64,000 nt of DNA from Blastocladiella emersonii ATCC 22665 (taxonomy: Eukaryota; Blastocladiomycota; Blastocladiomycetes; Blastocladiales; Blastocladiaceae), in assembly GCA_025594325.1 (NCBI GenBank), contig JANHCV010000002.1, positions 124,001 to 188,000 of the forward strand. The letters are read 5' to 3'. This document shows, piece after piece, positions 1-10,356 of the stretch. The notes beneath the pieces were generated by a model. It saw nothing but the letters and a program-made list of their open reading frames with translations. It was not told the origin of the DNA and ran no database searches. Made by a program: the position numbers and the translations under genes. Numbering within the stretch: the first letter of the stretch is position 1; each line of letters starts with the position of its first letter.

Positions 1-10
1 CAACTACGCC

Positions 11-3000
11 ATGCCGACGCACCACCACCAGCCTCCCGCCGCGGCGCCCGCACCGGCATCGATGCCCGTCCCCGCTTCCGCGCGCCCGACGACGGGCGGT
101 GCTCGGCTCGCGGGCGCGCGCCCCGCACGTACCGCACCGCCGGCCGTCAACACGACGCGTGCGGCGGACGCGAGCGACCTCGAGATCGGCGCGCTCGACT
201 GGGACTGCGAGCAGACGCTGGCGCTCGGGTCGGCCGCGAGCACGATGCTGCGCCCGGGGATCCGCGTGTCGCACTCGCCGGTCCCGCGGAGCCCCGTCAT
301 CGTATCCCCGCCGAGCCCCGGCGGCATCGGCGCCGCCGCGGCCAACGGGTCGGCGGGCCAGTCGCTCAGCTCCCTGTACGACAACCTGGTCCACGAGGCG
401 GACGTGGTTTTGAGCCGGCGGCCGAGCCACACGGGCGCGGGCATCGGTGTTGGCGATCCGGGGAACGACGAGACGCCGCTGCCGTCGATGCCGGCGTCGC
501 GCAAAGGGAGCACGAGCGTCACGGCGCAGCTCGTGGTCGAGCTGCCGTCGCTCACCAATCTGTTCCGGCACCTCGACCTCGACCTCGACGACGACCCGAG
601 CCCGCCGCCGCCGCCGTCCGCCAGCAGCCCGGCGTCGGGCGGATCGCCGAACCCGGGCGGCGCCGCGGCGGGTGGGCGCAGGCAGTACGCGGGCCTGTCG
701 CGGTTCGCCGAACCATCGACATCCCCCAAACAGCTGTCGCCCGGCTCCTCGTCGCCCGGGTCGCCCGCCGGCAGGCAGCACCGCAGCGGCAGCTCGCCGA
801 GCGTGCACGGCCCGCGCCTCGCGATCGGTCCCTCGGCGATGGCGTCCGTCGGCCAGCAGCACCGCGCCGCGGCCCGGCTCCGCGGCATGTCGCTCCCGCA
901 GAACTCGCTCAACCCGACGGCGCAGATCCTCGAGGCCGCGGGACCTGCGGCGCGCGCGGCCGCGATGGGCGTCATCCACTCAGCGTCCAACCTCGAGAGC
1001 GTGCCCATGTCGCCCGAGGTCGAGGCGGACGAGCCCGAGCTCGTCGCGGCGGCTCCCGCCAAGCCGGCGGCAACGGTCGCGGCCGTCCCGGCGCCCCCGG
1101 TTGCTGCAAAACCTGTCGAGGCGGCGGCGGCCAAGAAGCAGCCCGCGCCCGCGCCGAAACCCGCACCGGCGCCCGTCATCCCTACCAAGGTCACCGTGAA
1201 CCCGACGCCGGCCCCGCGCGCGCCCGCGAGCGACACTTCATCCTCATACTCGCCCGCGTCCGCCACGTCCTCCTTCTCCCCAAGCGCCGCGTCCTCGTCG
1301 AGCCCGAGCACCTCGAGCCCGCAATCCACCGTCTCGCCCGCGACGGCGCAGGGGTTCACGGGGCGGCAGACGCTCGTGTTCGAGGACATGCGGCTCGACG
1401 ACCTGGTCGAGGTGCAGGCGCTCGCCGAGCAGCTCGACGCGCTGTGGAACAGCGACGACGCGACCTCGGCCAACGCGTTCCGCCTCTCGACGCTGTTCCG
1501 GCCCACGGTCGTCGCTGACGAGTCGTCGTCGTCGCCCGCGGGGACGCCGCCGCCGTCGATGCCGCTGTTGCCCGACCCGCTCGCGATCCCCGCGACGCCG
1601 CCGCAGAAGCCTGTCATCGAGGCCGCCGCGCCCGTGGCGGCAGTCAAGCAGCCGGACGCGTCCGCGGCGGCGGCCATGGCGCGCACGGGGTCCGTGAGCC
1701 TCGGCAAGTCGGCGGCCGAGAAAGCCGAGCTGATGCGCCGCGCCGAGGAGAAGCGGGCGGCGGAACGCGCGGCGGCGGCCGTGGCCGAGACGCCCGGGAT
1801 CGCGACGGACCCGCGCGTGACGCGGGCACTGGCCCGGCTCGCCGCCGCGCAGGTCCAAAAAGTCGCGGTGCGCGTTTACATCCACGACGCGGCCATGTTC
1901 AAGACGGTCGAGGTGACGTCGGTCATGTCAGCGGGCGTGGTGGCCGAGGCGGTAGTGGAGCGCGCGATGCTCGACAACCGGCACGGGCAGTGGACGCTGT
2001 TCGAGCTGTTCCACGACATTGGCGTGGAGCGGCCGCTGCGCGACTGGGAGCGCGTCACCGAGGTGCTGCGGACGTGGGAGCGCGACACGCGCAACGTGCT
2101 GCTGATCCGCCGGTACGGGTACCGCGACAGCTTGACGCTCGACGCCCTCAAGGTCTTCTACCCGGTGCTCCGCGACTGGATCCACTACGAGACCAAGCCG
2201 GGCACGTTCAAGAAGCGGCTGTTTGAGCTCCGCACGGGCGCGCCCAGCGAGCCCGGCGTCCGGACCAGCCGCGACGCCGCCGCGGCCGCCGGCCTGTACA
2301 TGGCCACGGGCGAGGATAAGCAGTTTGTCCTCTTGTGCAATCTCACGCACTACGATGTACGTTTTCGCGTCGCTGCTGCTCATCGTGACACCTGCTGACC
2401 CCCGTCCTCGCGATAGGTGTACACGCCGATCGGCAACCCGAAGAAAAAGGCGCCGACCAAGTTCAGCTTCTCGCTCAAGTCGCAGCAGCGCATGTCCACG
2501 TTCGAGGACGCGAACGACGGCTTCGTGTTCCACTTCTACGCGCCGACCATGGAGAAGATGAAGGAGTGGGTCCTTGCTTTGCGCAACGCCCGCGCCCACC
2601 TCGACCGTATCCTCCGCCCCGAGTGGCTGATCCCGCCCGAGCAGGCCCTCCTCGGCGCAGAGTTCCCCGTCGCGCCCGAGTCCGCCGCGGCCACGGCGGC
2701 CGCGGCCGCGGCAGCAGCAGCAGCAGGGCCGCAGAAACCGCTCCTCGACTTCAACCTCCCGACCCAGCCGCTGCTCGTGCCGTCGGCCAGCGGGACCGCG
2801 TCGACGTTCGCGTCGCTCGCGCGCAAGCTCTCGGAAAAGGATCTGCCGGCGACCCCGCCGCTCGCCGCGGCCGACGACACCGCGAAGCCCCGCAGCGGCG
2901 AGATGTCGCGGTCCGGCTCGATGCCGCTCGGGCCGGGCGAGACGCTCATGGACAAGATTGACCACGCGCGATCGATGCCGTCGCTCATGTCCATTCTGCA

Positions 3001-3103
3001 CCGCAGTAAGCACCACCATGGGACGAGCCAGCGGCAGCAGTCCGGGTCAACGCTCGTGTCTATGATCCCCGGCGGGACAACGGCTCGGCAAGCTGGACCA
3101 TGA
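11..3103 (+). CDS. RA-PH domain adaptor protein (5' end possibly truncated)
   Basis: Two exons, 11-2356 and 2417-3103, joined across a 60-nt GTACGT...ATAG intron in phase 0, giving about 1010 residues. Residues 1-600 are Pro/Ser/Ala-rich and disordered. A Ras-association-like fold starts near residue 616 (VRVYIHD) and is followed by a pleckstrin-homology domain at about 730-840. The PH domain opens with GTFKKRLFELR and ends with the usual amphipathic helix around EWVLALRNA; the intron interrupts it. The RA-PH order is that of MRL/Grb7 adaptors, which link Ras-type GTPases and phosphoinositides to actin. A cortical signalling role is inferred from this. The reading frame stays open through the ten bases before the chosen ATG, so the true start may lie upstream of the window. 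Confidence 0.8.
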
Positions 3104-3142
3104 CGTAGCGGGGGAAAATAGAGGCATATATGTAGTCATCAT

Positions 3143-4392
3143 CTAGGTGGGCACGCGCACCGTGGTCTCGGCCGTGTACTCGGCCGGCTTCCACTTGAGC
3201 AGGCCCATATACCGCAGCGTCTGCAGCGTCTGGTCGAGGTCGCTCGGCAGCCCCGTGAGCGTGCCGAAGAAGAGCAGCCGCGCGTCGGGTTCCGTGAACG
3301 ACTGCTTGAGGATGCGCGTGATGGTGGATCCGCGGTACGGGATCGGCCGCTTGCGCGCCTTGCCCTCGGAAAGGGAGGAGATGCAGTCCTTGAGCGTGGC
3401 CAGCGACGTGTTGATGGTGGCCGCTTCCTTGGTCTGCTCGGGCGTGTGGTTGAACTGGTCGTGCCGGTTTTCGTTGCCCGCGAGGTCGACGATCTGGATC
3501 GTCTGCAGCGGCGGCGCGTCGCGAGCGTCGGTGTCGCGGGAGTAGAGGCGGAACCGCAGCACGAGGTGCGACCGCGACGACGTCGTGTTGCGTTTCGTCG
3601 CCACGGTGCGGCGCGCGGCGAGGACCCGGGCGACGGCTGCCAGCGCGCCCTCGGGCGTGGTCAGCTCGGCCTCAACGGCGCCCAGGATCTGCACGACGCC
3701 GTGCGCGTCCTCGGTGAACTTGACCACGGCGCCGCCCTGCTGCAGGTCGAGGATCGCGTGGGTCGAGACGATGAACCCCTTGGTGCCCGTGACGACCTCG
3801 ACGGCGGTCAGCGTCACGCGGTGCGCGGAGTGCGCGGGCAGCAGCGACGTGCACACAAGCTCGCACAGGCCCGACGACGTGTGCGACTTGCCCGTGCCCG
3901 TCTTGCCGTACATGAGCACGGTCGTGTCGACGAATGGGCCGTGCTTGCTCGTCGGGAACATGTCCGGCCACCGCTCCATGACTGCGGCCTGCACGTCGCC
4001 GTTCGTCGCTGACTGAACGCGTCACACATGGTCAGTGCGAGTCAATGATGCTTCACACAGGCAATGCGTACCTGATCAAAAACGCGGTCGAAGCGGAACG
4101 CCGAGTGCGTCATGACGAGGTAGCCGAGCTTGAGCGCGCCGTTGTGCACGACCACGGACCCGTCGCCGGCGCACGTCACGCTGTCGTACTCTTCGTCGGG
4201 GTCCGTGTCGAGCCGCGGGCGCACGCGGGCGCAGACGAAGATGCGTCCGCCGGAGGGGTCACGCAGCGGTTTGCCGGCCCACGCGCGAGGGACCGGCGCA
4301 GCGGCGCGGAAGGCGGCGATGGCGCGCACGAACGGCAGGCTGTTGGCCTTACGCACGGTGCGCTTGTTGGCGGACGCGTGGATGTTTGTCAT
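3143..4392 (-). CDS. Kinesin-like motor protein, motor domain only
   Basis: Exons 4392-4072 and 4012-3143 are joined in phase 0 across a 59-nt intron, giving 396 residues. The motor core runs from the first beta strand (GGRIFVCARVRPR, about residue 48). The P-loop GKTGTGKSHT is near 143-152, switch I NTTSSRSH near 249-256 and switch II DLAGNE near 283-288. The protein stops just after the final motor helix, so there is no visible neck, coiled coil or cargo tail. The P-loop deviates slightly from the usual GQTGSGKT. Kinesins move on or depolymerise microtubules using ATP; the subfamily is unclear. The stop lies 39 nt from the stop of the convergent RA-PH gene. A TATA-like box lies 51 nt upstream of the start. 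Confidence 0.88.
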
Positions 4393-4776
4393 TGCAGGTA
4401 GTCGGTGGGACCAAAGAGGGAGTGTCGCTTCATGGTGGATGGCTTTATACGTCGGACGGGGCGAGGACCCGGCGGCGGCGGGGGCGACGCGTCATCCAAC
4501 TCCTATGGTTCATCCGTAGCCAGGTTCATCCGGCGGACGACCTGGATTTGATGACAAACTGCCTGGCGATCTCCGTGTGCCGACGGGTGCCGGCGAGGGT
4601 TCGGTGGGAGCGGCGCTGCGCCTGGCGCTGCGCCACCCGAAACGCGCCGCGTCGCGCTGCCTGGGCGTGGCGTCGTGTGCGGTGCGAGACCCAGTGCGAG
4701 ACAGATCTCTTCTCGCCGACTTCCACCTCTGCTCCGCTCGGATCATGAAGCAACTCCATGCAACACACATGCAGCC
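4393..4776. other. Divergent intergenic region, 384 nt
   Basis: This lies between the divergently transcribed kinesin (-) and the orphan coiled-coil gene (+). Apart from the TATA-like box near the kinesin side I see no RNA gene, repeat or credible ORF. It presumably holds both promoters. Confidence 0.6.
4443..4450 (-). promoter_or_regulatory. TATA-like box of the kinesin gene
   Basis: GTATAAAG on the minus strand, 51 nt upstream of the kinesin ATG. The same octamer or a one-base variant precedes three small secreted-protein genes in this window. Confidence 0.5.
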
Positions 4777-7178
4777 ATGACGCGATCCACTCCCGCCGCA
4801 GCAGGCGCGGCCGTCCCGCAGTCGTCGTTCCGCGTGTTTGACGCCAAGCCGCGGTCACCGTCCAAACCCGCCGCCAACGCGCCGCCTCCGCCACCGGCGG
4901 CTTCCGGGGCCGCATCGCCCGCGCGCGGGGCGTCGGTCGTCGCAGGGATGGCAGGCGCTGCAGTCGCCGTGCCGAGCGGGCCGCTGACCCTGCTGCAGCG
5001 CAACGCGCTTCGGACACTGAGTGCGGCCTTCCCTTCCCACCACCATCGCAGACCCAGAACTGACCGCTCAGCCGGGTAGGCCAGCCCCTGACACCGATAC
5101 CAGCGCTCCCCGACCCTGACCACCACCGCGCGCCCGCCGCCGCCGCCGACCCGAGCACCGCTGCGCAGCCCGCGCATCGGCGGGACAAGGTGTCGACGGC
5201 CGAGGCCGAGTACGTCCTCGATGCGCTCGACCGGTACCGCGGCACGCAGCGCGACGGCAAGATCCGCGTGCTCCGCGACCTCGTCGTCGCCCAGCGCAAG
5301 ATGCTCGACCTCCAGGCCGAGCGCGCCGACCGTAAGCGCCGCGAGCGCGAGATGGCCGAGGCCAGGCAACGTGCCGAGCGGATGCATCGGGTACGATATA
5401 TGGAGAAGCTGGATTGGTGAAGTGGGCTGACTTGTAAGTGTGGCGTGTAGGCGCTCAGCCGGCTGACTTACGTCCCCGTCCCGCCTGGCCACCACGCAGT
5501 CGCTCATGCCGCGGAAAAGGAGACGCCGAAGCGGACCGCCAAGCCGGCGCTCACGCCGTCGACGGCGCCGGTTGCGACGCCCGTATCTGACCCTACCGCG
5601 TCGCCTCGTCGGGACTCGACCGAGCGCGTCGAGCCCGCAGCACCGGCTCCGACGACCGCCGAACACTTGCCTGCGCGCCATCCTGCAGCACCGCCCAAAA
5701 CGCCGCCGAAACGGCGAAGCACCGCCGAGTCTCGCGCGGCCGCAAGCCATCCCACGACCCCGACCGCTTCCTCCTCCGACCAGCACCATCACCACAACCA
5801 TCACCCCCGCCATCCGCACCCACACCCGCACCACCGCACCAGCGTCGCGAGCAGCACCAGCACCTCGCCTCGCCGGACCAGTGGCGCCGCGACCCCGCTC
5901 ACCACCAACCGCCGCCGCAGCTCCATGACCGCGGGTGCCGCAGCTGCGCTCCTCGAGGAGGGCGTGTGGACGCACGACGCGATCCTGGCCGCGCTGCACG
6001 ACATTGGCGAAAAGTACCGGTCCGCGACCGACGCCGACGCCAACTCGTTCTACCGCGAGGTGCTCGACCTGCAGGCACGGTACGCCGCGTCGACGGCCGC
6101 GGTGGGGACCAAAGCCGCCAGCGCCTCGGGGATCGCGTGCCTCCTTGTCCCCGAGGGCGGGTTCCACGAGGCCGGGCTCGCGTCGGTCCCGCCCGCGGCG
6201 CGCGCGGCGGCCGCGGCTGCTGCGGGTGGGGGAGTGGCGGACGCGGACGGGCAGCCGTGGCGCGATAACCGGACGCGCCCGACGGCCGTCACGGCGGCGG
6301 TCGTGTCGACGGCGACCCTCGCGCGCCGGCGCACCGTCCACGCGAGTATGGTCGCGGCTGCACGCAACCACCGCGATACTACGGCACTCCTCGACGTCCC
6401 ACTCGCAGCGCTTCCACCGCACGCGCCGCCGGCGGTCGCGGAGTCGCCCGCGACACCCGCCGTTGTGACGCTCGCGGTCCCCACCCCACAACCACCACCG
6501 CGCACCCGCTCTCGCTCGCGCCGCGGCGCGAAACAAGTCCCCGCAGACCCGACCTCGCTCGACAGCTGGCTCGCTCTCCTCCCATCCTCCTCCTCCCCGC
6601 CCCCGCGCGCGCCCATCGCCGCCACCCCGCCCGCGTCGCCGCCGCCCGCGACACCCGACCCGTCGTCCGCGTGGAACCAGTGGACGCCGGACCGGCACCG
6701 CGCGCGGCGCCTGCACCTGCGGTACGCGCCGGACCCGAGTCTCGCGCTGCCGTCGAGCGTCGCGCTGCCGGGCCACGGGACCGCCCCGTGGGAGCCGCTC
6801 AGCTGGGCCGCCATGGCTGCGGGCGCTGCGGCCGGAGTGCCCGCGGTCGCCGCGAGCGGGGTTGTGCGGTACGCCAACGTCCCTGCGCGCATGCTCCAGA
6901 AGGCACTGCCGCAGCTCGAGGCGGCGCCCCTGGGCGACGGGGTTGATGCGGACAAGGAGGCCGCGGCGGCCGTCGCGCGGCGTGTCTGGGACGCGGGACT
7001 GCTGGCGAGCGGCGACGAGGAGGCGGCCGCGTCGACTCGGACGACGTCGGCCAGCCAGTCCGCCGCAGACTCGCTCGACGTGTCGCTCAATGTGTCGCAG
7101 GGCACCGACCGCGGCGCGAGCTCGGGGCCCGTCGGGTACGTCCAGTCGGGCGACGACAATGGCGAGGGATTGTGCTGA
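4777..7178 (+). CDS. Hypothetical protein with charged coiled coil and disordered tail
   Basis: Three exons, 4777-5020, 5080-5390 and 5451-7178, encode 760 residues. The introns are 59 nt (phase 1) and 60 nt (phase 0). The second starts GTACGA and ends TGTAG; choosing the later CAG at 5499 would put exon 3 out of frame. Residues about 115-185 form a strongly charged helix (a run around RKRREREMAEARQRAERM), probably a coiled coil. The remainder is Pro/Ala/Ser/His-rich, with a more ordered stretch around residues 340-400 (EEGVWTHDAILAALHDIGEK). I recognise no family. The 3' end is only 23 nt from the stop of the convergent Tectonic gene. Confidence 0.72.
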
Positions 7179-7201
7179 TCTGTATACAATAAACCCATTC
7201 A

Positions 7202-9337
7202 TCACAAAAACGGGTACAGCCAGTCTTTGGGCAGCGGCGGGAACAGCCTCGGCGGCGGCGGGTACCACGTCTCGACCTCGATCTCCTCCCTTGTCGCGCG
7301 CGTCCACTTGACGGTCGTCGCGACGTGCACCACCTGCATGTCGGGCGGCAACTTCTGCACCGCGGCGGGCACGGTCGCCACGTTGCGGTACCGCCCGCGC
7401 GTGACGCGCGCGCCGACGATCACGCTCTGCGGCGCGCGCGCGCTGCCCGTGTCGGTCCACACAAAGTCGAGCTCGACGGCCGTCGGGATCATGCACGCGG
7501 TGCCCGCGACCGCGGCGGCGGCCGAGGACGCGGACGCGGGCGCGCCGATCGCCGCGGACGTGTCGTTGAACACGGGCACCCACTGCCCCGCGTCCGCCGC
7601 CGTCGGGTACCCCGCGACCGACGCGTTGCCGAACTCGGCGACGTGCGAGAGCGGCCAGATCCCGGCCCACTGCTGCAGTGCGAGGCACGCCGCGGGCGAG
7701 GGCGGGGAGGTGGGCCACGGGAGTGTGCATGAGACGGACGACTCGACGCCGAACCGGATCGGGACGAGGCCCGACGCGTCGGACGCGAGCAGGGCGAGGA
7801 ACAGGTCGTCGCTGCTGGCGACCGGGGCGAGGGCGTCGAACGCGCGGAAGGGGCTCGCCGAGTACCAGGCCGGAACGGCGGTCTGGCACTCGCCGGTCTG
7901 CGGGTGCGGCGACGCGAGGTACGCGGGGCCCGCGGCCGCGGAAGGGTTGGTGGTGTTGCGCAGGAATGTGACGGGCCGGCCGGGCTGGTACCCTGGGCTC
8001 CCCGAGCGGACGGCGAGCTTGGACTACACGTGCGGGGTGTCGGGTGAGCGTGAGGGCGGGAGGAGAGGTCGAGTCCAGGCGTACCGAGGCCGGCAGGGAG
8101 TCCTCGAGGTACCGCACGCCAAACTGCTGCTGGAACACCGGGCTCGACCCGGGCGTGTCAATGGGGTCGGCCGTCCACGTTGCGAACGACCAGTCGACCG
8201 TGACCTGGGTGATGCGGAACGTCGCGTCGGATCCAGCCGACGTGTTGGTGTACCCGACGGTCCAGAGCACACTCGTCACGACGTTGTTGCACGTCAGACC
8301 ATCGCTCGACAGCGCCGGCGTAACGAGCCCCGGCGAGCAGCTGGTCCCGCCGTTGCACAGCCACGGCTTGTTGACGGTGGCGGTGATGGCCGAGGCCGAG
8401 TCAGCGGGGACGCTGGCGACGATCTGGCCGAGGTAGTTTGCGATGTGCAGCGGCGAGTTGGCGCGACACAGCGACGCGAGCGAGGTCACGTCGCGCGTGC
8501 AGTTGGACGTGCTCGAGTGCAGGAACCGCGTTGGCGACGCGTCGGCGCACGACGTCGAGAATGTGTCGGCGTCGAGGGACGAGAGCGCGCCCGAGACGAG
8601 GAACTGGTCGCGCGAGGCGGGGTTGGTCGAGGTGACGAGTGACTGTAGCTCCATGCCGGGCTACGCGAGGCGATCGTGGTAAGTGCAGGAGTCAGGACCG
8701 TGGTCGAGATCGATTAGCGTACAGAGTAGCCCTTGGCAGCGGGAAGGTTCAAGTCGGGCGATCCACCGAGCAAAAGTTCCGGTCGCGGCGGACCCAGCAC
8801 GAGCGCGAGGTTGGCCGCGTCCTGGAGCACGGTCGGTGGGGTCGTGTAGTAGTCGCCGAGCGACGGATCTACGGCCAGCGCGTCGCGTGAGCTTCACGCC
8901 GAGAATGACACAGCGAAACCAGCCGTACTGTTGTCGTGCAACGTGCACACGGTCGTCCCGTTATCCTGTGTGAACACGGACGCGGCGACCGAGCCGTGGA
9001 CCGAGACGAGGTTGCCGACACACCGCTGTTCGGTGCCATCGAGCCACCGCGCCTCGGCGCGCGCGCGGTCGGCGAGGGCCATGGAGGCGCACCCACCCTT
9101 GAGGCGGGCGGCCGGATGGCAGTCCGGGTCGCAGCAGCATGACGGGTCGCACGCTGACGACAGGTCGCAGTCGCATGGCGTGAAGGCGGGCGACGAGAGG
9201 CGGGTCACGTCGACGGTGGACGTGTCGGCAGCTGCCGCGGGCGCGGCTCTCACGGCTAGAAAAGTCGCAAGGACGGCGAGCGCAAGGGGCCATCGCGCCC
9301 GCCACGGCCGTCGCGAGGGGCATTCGGATAGTTTCAT
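7202..9337 (-). CDS. TCTN: Tectonic-family ciliary transition-zone protein
   Basis: Four exons, 9337-8929, 8868-8723, 8660-8085 and 8023-7202, give 650 residues. The introns are 60, 62 and 61 nt, all GTACG...GTAG with consistent phases. A signal peptide (about 1-38) precedes the Tectonic cysteine signature: C55, C57, C63, the triplet C67-C69 and C73, in the arrangement PCDCD...CDPSCCCDPDC. Later come the family's GSPGYQPGRPV segment, at the start of exon 4, and an aromatic C-terminus ending WLYPFL. Length and domain order match animal tectonics (about 560-700 aa). Tectonics belong to the MKS/B9 complex at the ciliary transition zone, so the gene implies a flagellated cell. There is no C-terminal membrane helix, so it is likely secreted or lumenal. 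An in-frame ATG upstream (to 9418) would bury the signal peptide and was not used. Confidence 0.88.
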
Positions 9338-9646
9338 GGAGTAGGCACGGCTGTCAAGAGAGGCTACATAAGACGCTGAGGGACAACTGTCTCCGGCGAC
9401 CTGGGAAACACGAGGCAACGACGCGTCGCGAAAAGGCGTGAGGTGACGTCACCCGCAAGCGATCGGCGCCCCGCCGCCACCATCGCCAAACCCGCTCCGC
9501 GCTGCTCCTTCTCCCGTCGCTGAACAGCAAACGTAGACCCTGAGAGCCCGAACGCACCCGCCGGACCCGGTGCAACACGGCCTCGACGACGACGCGATCC
9601 CCTGCGAGGACCCTGCGGCCATCCATCACCGACCCATCAGCCCACC
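9338..9646. other. Divergent promoter region, 309 nt
   Basis: This is the shared upstream region of the Tectonic gene (-) and a small four-helix membrane protein (+). I see no TATA box, repeat or RNA gene. Confidence 0.5.
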
Positions 9647-10102
9647 ATGAAGTCCGCTCTCAGCAACACGTCCGCGCTGGTCTCGGCCGCGCTGTGCCTC
9701 GCCATCTGGATTGCCACGGGGCTCGTCTTCGCCAACATCCTGTGGGTGACCACGTCCATCCCCAAGTTCGGCGCGGGCATGCTGACCGTCGTGTTCGGCC
9801 TGCTGTCGGCGCTCATGGCCTACGTGTGCGTCGCCACCGTCGCCAAGGCCAAGTCGGCCGCCCTGCTGTCGGGCTACCTCGGCGTCTTTGCGCTCTCGGC
9901 GCTCCCCGTGCCCGCCATCCGCTACGGCACCTCGCTGCTCAAGATGCAGGGCGCTGCCGCCGTGCCTGTCGTCCTGGTCTTCGACGTGATCTTCATCGCC
10001 GCCCTCGCCACCCTCGGCCGCTCCGCCATCGCCAAGGCCGAGGCCGAGCGCGCCATCGCCAACAACGACGTGCAGCTGAAGCCCATGTCGTCGGGCGTCT
10101 GA
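9647..10102 (+). CDS. Small four-helix integral membrane protein
   Basis: A single exon encodes 151 residues. Four hydrophobic segments lie near residues 10-32, 43-65, 72-90 and 100-124, separated by short polar turns. A charged cytosolic-looking tail (AKAEAERAIANNDVQ) follows. The ATG directly follows a CCACC-like context. The pattern resembles MARVEL-like or other tetraspan proteins, but I see no diagnostic motif and assign no function. It lies upstream of, and on the same strand as, the OpuAC-GPCR gene. Confidence 0.75.
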   Translation: MKSALSNTSALVSAALCLAIWIATGLVFANILWVTTSIPKFGAGMLTVVFGLLSALMAYVCVATVAKAKSAALLSGYLGVFALSALPVPAIRYGTSLLKMQGAAAVPVVLVFDVIFIAALATLGRSAIAKAEAERAIANNDVQLKPMSSGV

Positions 10103-10356
10103 GCCCTCCCGCTCTCCCGTTCATGTACTCTTCACATCCACAGTCACCCAGTTTCACGCATACATAGACCTCGTTCCTAGACGACGACCTCGCGACTCGG
10201 AGATCTTCTTCGTGGTGCTGCCGCCACGCGCCGCGGCTGATCCGGCCTTGGGAGGCGCGCCCGCGACCATCTCCCACTTCCTCCACGCGTGTACCGCTGA
10301 TTCGGGGCGGATACCGTCTTCCTGCTCCGGTTACCTATGTCTAGCTACCCCTCGCC

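Noticed and set aside
5391-5499. A longer intron ending at the CAG at 5499 in the coiled-coil gene
   Set aside because: It would put exon 3 into an Arg-rich frame ending at 5928. The TGTAG at 5450 keeps the long frame open and gives a normal 60-nt intron.
4743-8654. A 1303-codon minus-strand frame spanning two genes
   Set aside because: Only its first part (about 8654-8085) is real Tectonic sequence. The rest is an Arg/Gly-rich shadow of the plus-strand coiled-coil gene, and the Tectonic frame leaves it by a GTACG intron.
9335-9418. Upstream start for Tectonic
   Set aside because: It would place the hydrophobic signal peptide about 45 residues inside the protein. The Met at 9337 gives a standard signal sequence.
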